Below the pieces are notes generated by a model. It ran no database searches, had not been told where the DNA came from, and saw only the letters and a program-made list of their open reading frames with translations. From assembly GCA_013298945.1 (NCBI GenBank), contig JAAFJR010000003.1, positions 310,001-374,000 on the forward strand: DNA of 64,000 bases, given 5' to 3'. A program made the translations under genes and the position numbers. This DNA is from Polaromonas sp. (lineage in GTDB: Bacteria > Pseudomonadota > Gammaproteobacteria > Burkholderiales > Burkholderiaceae_C). Shown here one piece after another: positions 1-8,641 of this stretch (within the stretch, counting starts at the first letter, position 1; each line of letters begins with the position of its first letter).

Positions 1-1098
1 GAAGCTGGTTTTCAGGGCACGTGGGTCAAAGTAATCGTATTCAATCGCGTATCCGGGGCGCAAGATGTGCACATTCTCCAAGCCTTGCATAGAGCGAACT
101 AGGTCGTACTGAATGTCAAACGGCAAGCTGGTGCTGATGCCGTTGGGGTAATACTCGTTGGTGGTCAGGCCTTCGGGCTCTAGGAAAATCTGGTGGCTTT
201 CTTTGTCGGCAAAGCGGTTAATCTTGTCTTCTACGCTGGGGCAATAGCGCGGGCCCACGCCCTCGATCTTGCCGGTGAACATGGGGCTGCGGTCGAAGCC
301 AGAGCGGATGATCTCGTGCGTGCGCTCGTTGGTGTGGGTGATCCAGCACGGCACTTGGTGCGGGTGCATGGATGCTTTACCCAAGAAGCTGAACACGGGC
401 ATAGGTGTCACCGTGCCATCCAGCTGTTTAACCCCATCGCCCGGCTGCTCTAGGCACTTGCTGAAATCGATGCTGCGACCATCCAAACGCGGCGGTGTGC
501 CGGTTTTCAGGCGACCTTGTGGCAGCTTGAGTTCTTTGAGCCGAGCACTCAGCGACACCGCCGGCGGGTCACCTGCCCTGCCCGCTGCATAGTTGTTCAA
601 GCCGACATGAATTTTGCCGTCCAAAAACGTCCCCGCCGTCAACACCACAGTCTTGCTACGAAAACGCACGCCGACTTGGGTCACAGCACCGACGACTCTG
701 TCGCCTTCCACCATCAAATCGTCCACCGCCTGCTGAAACAGCCATAGATTCGGCTGGTTCTCTAGCTTATGGCGAATCGCCGCTTTGTACAGCACACGGT
801 CGGCTTGCGCACGGGTCGCCCGCACGGCAGGGCCTTTGGAACTGTTGAGGATGCGGAACTGGATGCCGGCTTCGTCGGTGGCCAAGGCCATCGCGCCACC
901 CATGGCATCGACTTCTTTGACCAAGTGGCCTTTGCCGATACCGCCAATCGAGGGGTTGCAGCTCATCTGCCCCAGCGTCTCGATATTGTGCGACAGGAGC
1001 AGGGTTTTGCAGCCCATGCGGGCGCTGGCCAGTGCGGCCTCGGTGCCAGCGTGGCCGCCACCGACGACGATGACGTCAAATTCTTGGGGATAGTTCAT
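1..1098 (-). CDS. mnmG: MnmG (GidA), N-terminal part, cut by window edge
   Basis: FAD-dependent subunit of the MnmE-MnmG complex, which installs the carboxymethylaminomethyl group on uridine 34 of certain tRNAs. The reverse strand opens with [20 protein letters not shown], the dinucleotide-binding glycine motif typical of the extreme N-terminus of MnmG, and the frame stays open for 366 codons to the window edge, where [20 protein letters not shown] is read, also characteristic of the family. Full-length proteins have about 630-650 residues, so roughly the last 40 percent lies outside. The ATG at 1096-1098 is the only reasonable start. It diverges from putA. Its partner mnmE is at 51.6 kb. Identification is secure. 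Confidence 0.96.
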   Translation of the reverse strand, partial: MNYPQEFDVIVVGGGHAGTEAALASARMGCKTLLLSHNIETLGQMSCNPSIGGIGKGHLVKEVDAMGGAMALATDEAGIQFRILNSSKGPAVRATRAQADRVLYKAAIRHKLENQPNLWLFQQAVDDLMVEGDRVVGAVTQVGVRFRSKTVVLTAGTFLDGKIHVGLNNYAAGRAGDPPAVSLSARLKELKLPQGRLKTGTPPRLDGRSIDFSKCLEQPGDGVKQLDGTVTPMPVFSFLGKASMHPHQVPCWITHTNERTHEIIRSGFDRSPMFTGKIEGVGPRYCPSVEDKINRFADKESHQIFLEPEGLTTNEYYPNGISTSLPFDIQYDLVRSMQGLENVHILRPGYAIEYDYFDPRALKTSF

Positions 1099-1200
1099 CC
1101 CTCCATTTTAATTTACTTCACCTTTCTTAGCCCATCTATTCTGCATTCTCAGTTTTACTAGGTCGTGAATACCACTAATAAGACCGTCAAATCTATTAAC

Positions 1201-1241
1201 AAGCCGGCTTATTTGGTCAATACTTCGCTATCAATTTATTC
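1201..1241 (-). repeat. Degenerate copy of the 45-bp palindromic element
   Basis: Between mnmG and putA the sequence AAGCCGGCTTATTTGGTCAA followed by GCTATCAATTT resembles the reverse orientation of the window-wide element (GCCGGCGTATTTATTGCC ... GCTAT), with several mismatches. It may be a decayed copy or chance. The rest of this 158-bp gap shows no other recognisable feature. Confidence 0.3.
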
Positions 1242-1256
1242 AAGCTGAGATTTACC

Positions 1257-4200
1257 ATGCGCCTACCCCACCCCTATCGCCCAGAAGCCACCATCGTCGC
1301 CCAGCGCCTCAACACACTCACCAACAGCTTAGACTGGGCCAGCGCCGCCAAAGCTGCTGCCCCCTGGGTGCAGGCCGTGCGGGACAACCCGCCGCCGTTT
1401 TGGGCGATGGAAAGTTTGTTGAAGGAATACCCGATTTCCAGCGCTGAAGGTTTGGCATTGATGCGTTTGGCTGAGGCACTGTTGCGCGTCCCCGACGCCG
1501 AAACCGCCATTGCGTTGACCGCCGACCAACTGGGGCGGGCAGACTTTGACGGTGCGGCGGATTCGGCCTCTACTTCCTCATTAGCCCGCTTGTCCAGCGC
1601 GGCGATTGCAATGTCTAAGAAGTTTTTACCCGAATCCAGCAACCCTGCGACAGGCAAAGCAGAATCCCCCGGGCTGATGACCAAGCTGGGCGCGAAAACC
1701 GTGGTCGCCGCCACGCTGCGTGCTGTGCAACTGCTGGGTCACCAGTTCGTGCTCGGTCAAACCATCGCCGAGGCGATGAAGGTGGCAGACAGCAGCCGCA
1801 AAAAAATCAAAGGTCTGCGCTTCAGTTACGACATGCTGGGTGAAGGCGCACGCACGGATGCGGATGCGTTGGGTTACCTTGAAAGTTACAAAAACGCTAT
1901 TATTTCAATAGCTGCACAGGCATCAAATACGCCGACTACAGAGCGAAGTGCTATTAAAAATGATGGAATTTCTATCAAACTGAGTGCATTGCACCCGCGC
2001 TACGAAGATGCGCAGCACAGCCGCGTCATGGCCGAGCTGGTGCCGCGCGTCTGGGGGCTGTGTGAATTGGCGGCCAACGCAAACATCAATCTGACCATCG
2101 ATGCAGAGGAAGTGGACCGACTGGAATTGTCGCTGGAGGTGTTTGAGGCATTGGCCGCCCAGGTCGCCACCCACTTCCCACAGTGGGGCGGCTTCGGCTT
2201 GGCCATGCAGGCCTACCAAACCCGTGCTCTGGAGCTGATCGAGCATGTGACCGCGCTCGCCCGCAAATACCGCATCAAGCTCATGTGTCGCCTGGTCAAA
2301 GGCGCGTACTGGGACAGTGAAATCAAGCGCGCCCAAGAGCTGGGTTTGCCGCACTACCCCGTCTTTACCCACAAACACCACACCGACGTGTCCTACCTCG
2401 CCTGCGCCAAAGCACTGCTGGACGCGCCCGATGCGATCTACCCGCAGTTTGCGACGCACAACGCCGCCACGATTGCCGCCATCCTGCAAATGGCCGCCAA
2501 ATCTGGCGCGCCCTTTGAATTGCAACGCCTGCACGGCATGGGCGAAGGTGTATATCGTGAGGTTTTGAAAAACCCGCTTATCAGCTGCCGCGTCTACGCC
2601 CCTGTGGGTGCGCACCGTGACCTGCTGGCTTACCTCGTACGCCGCCTGCTGGAAAACGGCGCGAATTCATCGTTTGTGCATCAACTCACCGACGAATCGG
2701 TGGGGATGAACGAGTTGCTGATTTCTCCCCTGCGCCTTGAGCCGCACAGCGCGTTTAACCTGCCGCCGCAGCTCTTTGGCACATCGTCCACGGCACGTAA
2801 AAACAGTAGCGGTGTGGATTTGACGGTGGACACCATGCGTGCGCCCTTGCTGGCGGCCTATGCGACAACGACCGTTCCACAAGTTACTGAATATGCGGTA
2901 TCGGCCATCCCCGAAGCGCTTACAACCAGCCTGCACAGCTACAAAACGTGGAGCAAAACAGCCGTTTCGGAACGTGCAAAGATCCTGCGACAAGCTGCCG
3001 ACGATTTAGATGCGCAATTGCCGCATTTCTGCGCCCTCTTGGTCAAAGAAGCCTTCAAAACCTGGGGCGACGCCGTTTCTGAAGTGCGCGAAGCCGTGGA
3101 CTTTTTGCGCTACTACGCCGATGAGGCCGAGCGCATCATGGCACCAATTGCTTTGCCCGGCCAGAACACGGGTGTGACACTAGGCGTCACGGGTGAAACC
3201 AATGAACTGCGCTTGATTGCACGCGGCCCGTGGGTCTGCATCAGCCCGTGGAACTTCCCGTTGGCGATTTTTGCAGGCCAGGTCGCCGCTGCTTTAGCGA
3301 CTGGTAACACCGTGTTGGCCAAACCCGCCGAGCAAACGCCAGCCGTGGCGCAGGCTATGGTGGCGTTGTTGCACCACGCGGGTGTACCTAGCGGCGCATT
3401 GCAGCTGCTGCACGGCGCGGGGGAGACGGTTGGTGCAGCGCTGGTGGCCGCCCCCGGCGTGGCTGGTGTGGTGTTCACCGGATCGACGCAGGTTGCCAAG
3501 ATCATCAACCGCGCCTTAGCCGCCAAGGATGGCCCGATTGTCCCGCTGATTGCCGAAACTGGTGGCATCAACGCCATTCTGGTCGACAGCACCGCCCTGC
3601 CCGAGCAGGTGGCCGACGCCGTGGTGCAAAGCGCCTTCCGCTCGGCAGGTCAACGCTGCTCAGCGCTGCGGCTGCTGTGCGTGCATGAACGAATAGCCGA
3701 TGGGGTGATTGAGATGATTCAAGGCGCAGCCCAAGAGCTGGTCGTCGGCGACACCTTTGACTTGGCCACCGACGTTGGCCCCGTGATTGACAAAGAGGCC
3801 TTCGACAGCATTCAAAATCACCTCAAAAGACTAAATTTAGAGTCAAAATCACTTTTAGCCGACGTATTTATTGCCTCAACAGCTGCAAATACCATAGCAA
3901 ATGAAACATCAAACCTGATTCCACCCCAGGCCTTTGAGCTGAACGCCATCAGCGACATCGGTGCAGAAATCTTCGGCCCGGTGTTGCACGTGGTGCGCTG
4001 GAGCGGCGACCCTGCGGATGTGATCGCGCAGATCAACGCCTTGGGCTACGGGCTGACGCTGGGCATCCAAACCCGCATCGACTCCCGTGCGCAAAGCTTG
4101 GCGCGGGCGGCACACGTCGGCAACGTCTACATCAACCGCAACATGATAGGCGCTGTGGTGGGGGTGCAGCCCTTTGGCGGCGAAGGTTTGAGTGGTACGG

Positions 4201-4304
4201 GGCCGAAAGCTGGCGGGCCGCACTATTTGTACCGCTTTTGCGCGGAGCAGACGCTGACGGTCAACACCACGGCGGCGGGCGGGAATGTTCAACTGCTGGC
4301 TTAA
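1257..4304 (+). CDS. putA: Bifunctional proline dehydrogenase / P5C dehydrogenase PutA
   Basis: Oxidises proline to glutamate in two steps: an FAD-linked proline dehydrogenase and an NAD-linked delta-1-pyrroline-5-carboxylate dehydrogenase. The first half carries the barrel motifs GISIKLSALHPRYE, TIDAEEVDRLELSLE and CRLVKGAYWDSEIKRA; the second half is an aldehyde dehydrogenase with PWNFPLAIFAGQVAAALATG, VFTGSTQVAK and the catalytic cysteine in SAGQRCSALR near residue 800. At 1015 aa it matches the short PutA class; the N-terminal ribbon-helix-helix DNA-binding domain of enterobacterial PutA is absent, so autorepression by PutA is not expected. Two copies of the 45-bp repeat are translated in frame, near residues 214-228 and 867-881. 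Read alone in the gap after mnmG; no operon partner. Confidence 0.97.
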   Translation: MRLPHPYRPEATIVAQRLNTLTNSLDWASAAKAAAPWVQAVRDNPPPFWAMESLLKEYPISSAEGLALMRLAEALLRVPDAETAIALTADQLGRADFDGAADSASTSSLARLSSAAIAMSKKFLPESSNPATGKAESPGLMTKLGAKTVVAATLRAVQLLGHQFVLGQTIAEAMKVADSSRKKIKGLRFSYDMLGEGARTDADALGYLESYKNAIISIAAQASNTPTTERSAIKNDGISIKLSALHPRYEDAQHSRVMAELVPRVWGLCELAANANINLTIDAEEVDRLELSLEVFEALAAQVATHFPQWGGFGLAMQAYQTRALELIEHVTALARKYRIKLMCRLVKGAYWDSEIKRAQELGLPHYPVFTHKHHTDVSYLACAKALLDAPDAIYPQFATHNAATIAAILQMAAKSGAPFELQRLHGMGEGVYREVLKNPLISCRVYAPVGAHRDLLAYLVRRLLENGANSSFVHQLTDESVGMNELLISPLRLEPHSAFNLPPQLFGTSSTARKNSSGVDLTVDTMRAPLLAAYATTTVPQVTEYAVSAIPEALTTSLHSYKTWSKTAVSERAKILRQAADDLDAQLPHFCALLVKEAFKTWGDAVSEVREAVDFLRYYADEAERIMAPIALPGQNTGVTLGVTGETNELRLIARGPWVCISPWNFPLAIFAGQVAAALATGNTVLAKPAEQTPAVAQAMVALLHHAGVPSGALQLLHGAGETVGAALVAAPGVAGVVFTGSTQVAKIINRALAAKDGPIVPLIAETGGINAILVDSTALPEQVADAVVQSAFRSAGQRCSALRLLCVHERIADGVIEMIQGAAQELVVGDTFDLATDVGPVIDKEAFDSIQNHLKRLNLESKSLLADVFIASTAANTIANETSNLIPPQAFELNAISDIGAEIFGPVLHVVRWSGDPADVIAQINALGYGLTLGIQTRIDSRAQSLARAAHVGNVYINRNMIGAVVGVQPFGGEGLSGTGPKAGGPHYLYRFCAEQTLTVNTTAAGGNVQLLA
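1896..1940 (+). repeat. 45-bp palindromic element, forward, inside putA
   Basis: GCTATTATTTCAATAGCT, then GCACAGGCATCAAATACGCC and GACTACA. Exactly 45 nt, read in frame as AIISIAAQASNTPTT just before the conserved GISIKLSALHPRY block. From memory of E. coli PutA, the segment between the AI pair and GISIKLS is about five residues longer here. CAG replaces the in-frame TAG stop of most intergenic copies. Confidence 0.85.
3856..3898 (-). repeat. Palindromic element, reverse, inside putA
   Basis: TAGCCGACGTATTTATTGCC, then TCAACAGCTGCAAATACCATAGC. Translated in frame as LADVFIASTAANTIA in a loop-like, poorly conserved part of the P5C dehydrogenase domain ahead of the conserved GPVLHVVRW. TCA takes the place of the TAA that follows GCC in intergenic reverse copies. 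Second copy in the same gene. Confidence 0.8.
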
Positions 4305-4354
4305 ATGCCCTCAGAAGTTCAATTGCCGCTCTAAACCTATGTAAGACACGTAAC

Positions 4355-4384
4355 GGCATGCTATCAATTTAGGTGATAGATGCC
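4355..4384. other. Hairpin downstream of putA
   Basis: GGCATGCTATCA, a short loop, then TGATAGATGCC forms an imperfect inverted repeat 50 nt after the putA stop. There is no uridine tract, so it may stabilise or attenuate rather than terminate. The remainder of this 178-bp gap holds only the presumed promoter of the bactofilin gene. Confidence 0.4.
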
Positions 4385-4482
4385 ATGTTTGTTACCTCAC
4401 TTACATCGCTGTGCATTTGCTTGAGCAATGCGATTTAGGATGGCTTTGTCTATATGTGTAGATGATTCAAAAGGAACTCCCC

Positions 4483-5082
4483 ATGGCACTAGCATCCCCT
4501 TTTTTCGGCAAACGCGACCCCGAACCGGCACCAGCACCCTACTCGCCCAGCAGCGGACGCAACCTCAACGGCACAGTCAGAACAGAGCCGATCAACAACT
4601 TGACGCCAACAGGCTTGCGCAGCGAGACCACTACCGCAACAGCTGCTGCAACATCGACCGCCAGCGCCTCAACATCTGCAACGACAAACGCAGGTCTGGA
4701 GGGCGGGAGTCGACTCATTGTTGGCCCCAATATCAAACTCAAGGGTGTTGAGATCACCGATTGCGATACTTTGGTAGTAGAAGGCACGGTCGAAGCGACG
4801 ATGGACTCCCGTGTGATCCAAATCATGGCCAATGGCGCGTTCAAAGGCTCGGCAGACATAGATATCGCCGAAATTCATGGCCAGTTTGACGGCAATTTGA
4901 CTGTGCGCGACAAGTTAGTCATCTTCTCGCAGGGCAAGGTAAATGGCACGATTCGCTACGGCAAGGTCATCATTGAAGAAGGTGGGCAGCTCTCTGGAGA
5001 TGTGCTATTTGGTACAAAAGCCGCTGCATCAGCAACCACTTCAGCCTCGAATCAGAAAATGGGTATCCATGTAGCGCAGTAG
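4483..5082 (+). CDS. Bactofilin family cytoskeletal protein
   Basis: Bactofilins are small beta-helical proteins that polymerise without nucleotide and organise cell-wall or motility machinery. The 199-residue product has a disordered Ala/Thr/Pro-rich N-terminus (about residues 1-70), then a repetitive beta-helix core (LIVGPNIKLKGVEI, TLVVEGTVEATM, GAFKGSADIDIAEIHGQFDG, VRDKLVIFSQGKVNGTIRYG) and a short Ala/Ser tail, the standard bactofilin layout. I chose the ATG at 4483 because AAGGA lies 8 nt upstream; an in-frame ATG at 4462 has no ribosome site. No M23 peptidase partner gene is adjacent. It stands alone, 57 nt before a histidine kinase. Confidence 0.9.
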   Translation: MALASPFFGKRDPEPAPAPYSPSSGRNLNGTVRTEPINNLTPTGLRSETTTATAAATSTASASTSATTNAGLEGGSRLIVGPNIKLKGVEITDCDTLVVEGTVEATMDSRVIQIMANGAFKGSADIDIAEIHGQFDGNLTVRDKLVIFSQGKVNGTIRYGKVIIEEGGQLSGDVLFGTKAAASATTSASNQKMGIHVAQ

Positions 5083-5139
5083 AACTCAGTGCTAGCAAAT
5101 ACCTAGTAATCATTCGGTATTTGTCTGTACACTGAGAGC

Positions 5140-6516
5140 ATGAGCCCCTCGCCATCCTTACCCTCACCTGTAAGAAAAAAGAAAACTGCGGTTACGGAAG
5201 CACAGTGGGTGAGATCCGAGTGCATTCGCCACGTGATGGCCAGCGTGCTGGAGACGCAGCTGCTGATGTTTTGTGCCATGGTTTTCACAACAGCCCTGCT
5301 GTATGGCCACACATCAACGTTGGTGCTGATGATTTGGTTCACCCTCAACAGCATCGTTAGTGCCCTGCGGCTATGGCTGTTACAAAGCTACATAAAAAGC
5401 GACCAGGCTAACCACCTTGCAGAGCGCGCTGTGTACTTTCAACGTTACACCAAATTAGCGCCCGTGAATGGCTTTATTTGGGGTATTTCAGTTTATCTGT
5501 TCAACGGCATTCCTGCGCCAAATATTGCCATCTTTTGTCTGATAGTCGTTTTGATATTTGGCATGTTCTCGGTGTCAAACTTATCCAGCTATATACGTTT
5601 GATGAATCGGTTTATATGGGCTTACTGCGCAGGCCTATTCACTGCTGTTTTGCTACACATTGCCATTGTGCAAAACTTCAAGCCTGATTCCGTGCAATTG
5701 TGGTACTTGACCATGATTGCTATCTTTGTGTTTATGCAGTTTCGAGTGGGCGCACGTATGAATACGACGTATGTGGATGGTTTAAAACTGCAGTACCGCA
5801 ATCGCAACTTGATCGCGTCTTTGACCGAACAACGTGAAACGGCGCTAACAGCCGTTGCCACCAAAAATCGCATGCTCGCCAGCGCTGCGCACGATATGCG
5901 ACAGCCTGTTTTAGCCTTAGATTTATATGCCGGCTGGCTGATTGAGGATCCAACAGCCTCACAAGACATTGCTCCCAAAATTGCAGCTTCAACGAAAGCT
6001 GTCATCAACTTATTTGACTCTCTGTTTGATATGTCGCGACTGACTGAGGGGCAAGTAGGCACCAACTTGGAGATGGTCGACTTGGAAGTATTGATGTATG
6101 AATTGTTCAGTCAATATCACCCCATTGCGAAGTCCAAAAATTTAGAACTACGAACCCGCGTCCTTCAAGAAACTGTTTTTACCGATCATGTTTTGCTAGT
6201 CCGTATTTTAGGAAATCTTGTCTCGAATGCGCTCAAATACACGCAATCTGGTGGTGTGCTCATAGCCTGCAGAAATGCTAAACAAGGTATCGTCATAGAA
6301 GTTTGGGATACGGGCGTTGGCATTTCTGCCGACCAACACAGTTTGGTATTCAAAGAGTTTTACAAAAGCCCTTCCAATGCGGGAACCAGTGACGGTTTTG
6401 GGCTTGGTTTAGCCATCGTTGCACAGTTGGCGGATCTCATAGGCGCCGAATTGAAGTTAAGGTCACGCCCTGGGCGCGGTACGGTTGTCTCTATACAGCT
6501 TGGTCATTCAGTTTGA
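5140..6516 (+). CDS. Membrane sensor histidine kinase (first of tandem pair)
   Basis: Predicted inner-membrane two-component sensor. Residues about 25-215 hold several hydrophobic helices with little periplasmic sequence. A cytoplasmic kinase core follows: dimerisation/phosphoacceptor box SAAHDMRQPVLALDLYA with His near residue 251, N box ILGNLVSNALKYT, G1 box EVWDTGVGIS and G2 box GFGLGLAIVAQLA. There is no receiver or HPt domain and no response regulator nearby, so it is an orphan whose signal and partner are unknown. The next gene, 71 nt downstream, is a clear paralogue with the same architecture. Base composition is more AT-rich than in the housekeeping genes. Confidence 0.9.
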   Translation: MSPSPSLPSPVRKKKTAVTEAQWVRSECIRHVMASVLETQLLMFCAMVFTTALLYGHTSTLVLMIWFTLNSIVSALRLWLLQSYIKSDQANHLAERAVYFQRYTKLAPVNGFIWGISVYLFNGIPAPNIAIFCLIVVLIFGMFSVSNLSSYIRLMNRFIWAYCAGLFTAVLLHIAIVQNFKPDSVQLWYLTMIAIFVFMQFRVGARMNTTYVDGLKLQYRNRNLIASLTEQRETALTAVATKNRMLASAAHDMRQPVLALDLYAGWLIEDPTASQDIAPKIAASTKAVINLFDSLFDMSRLTEGQVGTNLEMVDLEVLMYELFSQYHPIAKSKNLELRTRVLQETVFTDHVLLVRILGNLVSNALKYTQSGGVLIACRNAKQGIVIEVWDTGVGISADQHSLVFKEFYKSPSNAGTSDGFGLGLAIVAQLADLIGAELKLRSRPGRGTVVSIQLGHSV

Positions 6517-6587
6517 GGTTTCATGCTTTTCAATGCTAAAGTGTATTTTTGATGACTCAATAAAAGACAAGCTGGTATTTCATTGGT

Positions 6588-7946
6588 ATGAAAAAAAATA
6601 AAGACATTGAAAAACCCGCTTCGGCTGAAGCGCTATGGATTGAACAAGAATCTCTGCAAAAAATTGCAGTTAAAGCGCTGCAAACTACGCTGATTGTCAT
6701 CTTGATTCTTCACATGCTAACGCTTTTGATTTATTTCAACATCACCTCAAAAGTAGCGCTTGGTATTTGGTATTTGTTCGGTCTATTTGTCTCTGCTTGG
6801 CGTTTGAAGAGCATAACTTCCGCTGAGATTCAAACCTCTCACAAAAGTAAATCCACCTCATTTGTTTTTCTCAAATTTTTCACCGGTTTGATGTGGGGCT
6901 CTTTTGCCTTTGTCTTTTTTGACAAAGTACCTGCTAACGTACAGACGCTTTGCATGCTCATTACCTTAGGAATTGGCATCTTCACCATGACCATGCTGTA
7001 CAGCCACCTACCTTCTTTTCATTTAACCCTGGCTGGTTATGCCGTTGGTTTGTTAAGCTCCATCTTGTTTCAAATAGCATTTATTGACAACCGGCCTGTT
7101 TTTGAAAACTACTGGATACTCGGACTCGTTATTGTTTACGTCTATATTTTAAAAACACAAGGGCATCAAATGCACTTGGAATACACCAAAAGCCTGCAAA
7201 CGCAATATCACAATACACAACTCATCAAATCGTTAACCGTGCAAAGTCAAACCGCTTTGGAAGCAGTTTCAACCAAGAATCGGTTTTTTGCGAGTGCCGC
7301 TCATGACATGCGGCAACCTGTTCTCGCATTGGATATTTACGCAGAGTGGCTGGACAAGGAGCCGAATATGTCGGCCGTACTTAGTCCCAAAATAGCGTTG
7401 GCGACAAAATCTGTCACCGCTTTGTTTGACTCCATGTTTGACATGGCCAGAATTGCAGAAGGGCAGGTCAAAGTTGAAGTTTCAACGGTAAATTTGCGCG
7501 TCTTTTTTGAGACTCTAGCGATGCAATACAGACCTATCTTGCTTAAGAAAAATCTATTTCTTCGCATACATGTCATCGATGGCGAGATTCAGACTGACCC
7601 AACACTGCTCAACCGGATTCTTTGGAACCTTATTTCAAACGCTAGTAAATTCACCTTCTCGGGTGGTATTTTGGTGGCCTGCAGAAACAAAGCACAAGGC
7701 TGCCGCATTGAGGTATGGGACACTGGCATAGGCATTGCAGCAGACGAGCAAGAGCTGATATTTGACGAGTTTTATAAAAGCAAAAACAACCCCGGCACTA
7801 GCGATGGCTTTGGCTTAGGGCTAGCCATTGTGAGTGAAATAGCTTCACTTCTGGGCGGCTCAATGTCCATCAAGTCAACATTAGGCAAAGGAACAGCCAT
7901 GGCATTGCAGCTCAATACAGCGATCATGCTCATTTCACACACCTGA
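6588..7946 (+). CDS. Membrane sensor histidine kinase (second of tandem pair)
   Basis: Paralogue of the preceding kinase (452 versus 458 residues). An N-terminal hydrophobic region (about residues 25-200) is followed by the H box SAAHDMRQPVLALDIYA with His near residue 239, N box ILWNLISNASKFT, G1 box EVWDTGIGIA and G2 box GTSDGFGLGLAIVSEIA. The kinase halves are far more similar than the membrane halves, which fits a tandem duplication followed by divergence of signal input. No response regulator is encoded next to it. AT-rich, with more A/T-ending codons than the surrounding genes. Confidence 0.9.
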   Translation: MKKNKDIEKPASAEALWIEQESLQKIAVKALQTTLIVILILHMLTLLIYFNITSKVALGIWYLFGLFVSAWRLKSITSAEIQTSHKSKSTSFVFLKFFTGLMWGSFAFVFFDKVPANVQTLCMLITLGIGIFTMTMLYSHLPSFHLTLAGYAVGLLSSILFQIAFIDNRPVFENYWILGLVIVYVYILKTQGHQMHLEYTKSLQTQYHNTQLIKSLTVQSQTALEAVSTKNRFFASAAHDMRQPVLALDIYAEWLDKEPNMSAVLSPKIALATKSVTALFDSMFDMARIAEGQVKVEVSTVNLRVFFETLAMQYRPILLKKNLFLRIHVIDGEIQTDPTLLNRILWNLISNASKFTFSGGILVACRNKAQGCRIEVWDTGIGIAADEQELIFDEFYKSKNNPGTSDGFGLGLAIVSEIASLLGGSMSIKSTLGKGTAMALQLNTAIMLISHT

Positions 7947-7983
7947 ATCAAACCCATCTACAAGAATGATGTGCTTACATAGG

Positions 7984-8068
7984 CTGTCGTGCACCGAGTA
8001 GTCCATGCGACTCAGTAATTTTCACGACAGACGTGTTGCATTTTGAGAATTCCTGCGTACAAAACGCA
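7984..8068. other. Nested stem-loops upstream of molybdoenzyme genes
   Basis: CTGTCGTG (7984-7991) pairs with CACGACAG (8023-8030). An inner GAGT/ACTC stem lies inside, and a separate TGCGT-ACAAA-ACGCA hairpin follows at 8054-8068. This lies between the second kinase and the [2Fe-2S] subunit gene. It could be a terminator without a U tract, a protein-binding palindrome or a leader RNA; I could not match it to the molybdenum-cofactor riboswitch. Confidence 0.35.
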
Positions 8069-8165
8069 CCAAACAAGGGCTTACCCTGAGTTGATATACA
8101 CGCTGCGTTTGTATGCTTCGCCTTGAATCTAAATTCATTTGTCACCCTTTTTTGGAGATCTCACC

Positions 8166-8630
8166 ATGAGCGTCAAGTTTCACATCAATGGCAAAGCCGT
8201 CAGTGCCAATGCCGAACCAGATACCCCACTCTTGTGGGTCATCCGTGATGAGTTGGGCATGACTGGCACGAAATTTGGTTGCGGTGCGGCCTTGTGCGGC
8301 GCGTGTACGGTGCATTTGAATGGCGCACCGATTCGCGCCTGCCAAACACCACTGTCTGCCGTTTCTGGCAAAAAAGTCGGCACGGTTGAAGGCTTGTCCA
8401 AAAACAACGACCACGCCCTGCAAGTCGCTTGGATCAAACACGATGTGCCACAGTGCGGCTACTGCCAGTCCGGCCAGCTCATGAGTGCTGCGGCTTTGCT
8501 TAAAACCAATAAAAACCCGTCTGACGCTGACATTGATGCCGCCATGAGTGGCAACATCTGCCGCTGCGGCACCTATCCCCGCATACGCGCCGCCATCAAA
8601 GACGCCGCTGCAACATTGCGCACAGCATAA
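8166..8630 (+). CDS. [2Fe-2S] subunit of a xanthine-oxidase-family molybdoenzyme
   Basis: Small electron-transfer subunit of a two-subunit molybdenum hydroxylase resembling isoquinoline 1-oxidoreductase (IorA type). The N-terminal plant-ferredoxin-like cluster motif is [16 protein letters not shown] with a further Cys in PIRAC; the second, all-helical cluster domain has [12 protein letters not shown] and [13 protein letters not shown]. At 154 aa it has the family's usual size. The ATG at 8166 follows GGAG at 8 nt. The catalytic subunit starts 11 nt downstream, so the two are co-transcribed. The substrate cannot be told from sequence; isoquinoline is only the name of the best-studied relative. 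Confidence 0.92.
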   Translation: MSVKFHINGKAVSANAEPDTPLLWVIRDELGMTGTKFGCGAALCGACTVHLNGAPIRACQTPLSAVSGKKVGTVEGLSKNNDHALQVAWIKHDVPQCGYCQSGQLMSAAALLKTNKNPSDADIDAAMSGNICRCGTYPRIRAAIKDAAATLRTA

Positions 8631-8641
8631 GGAGCCATACC

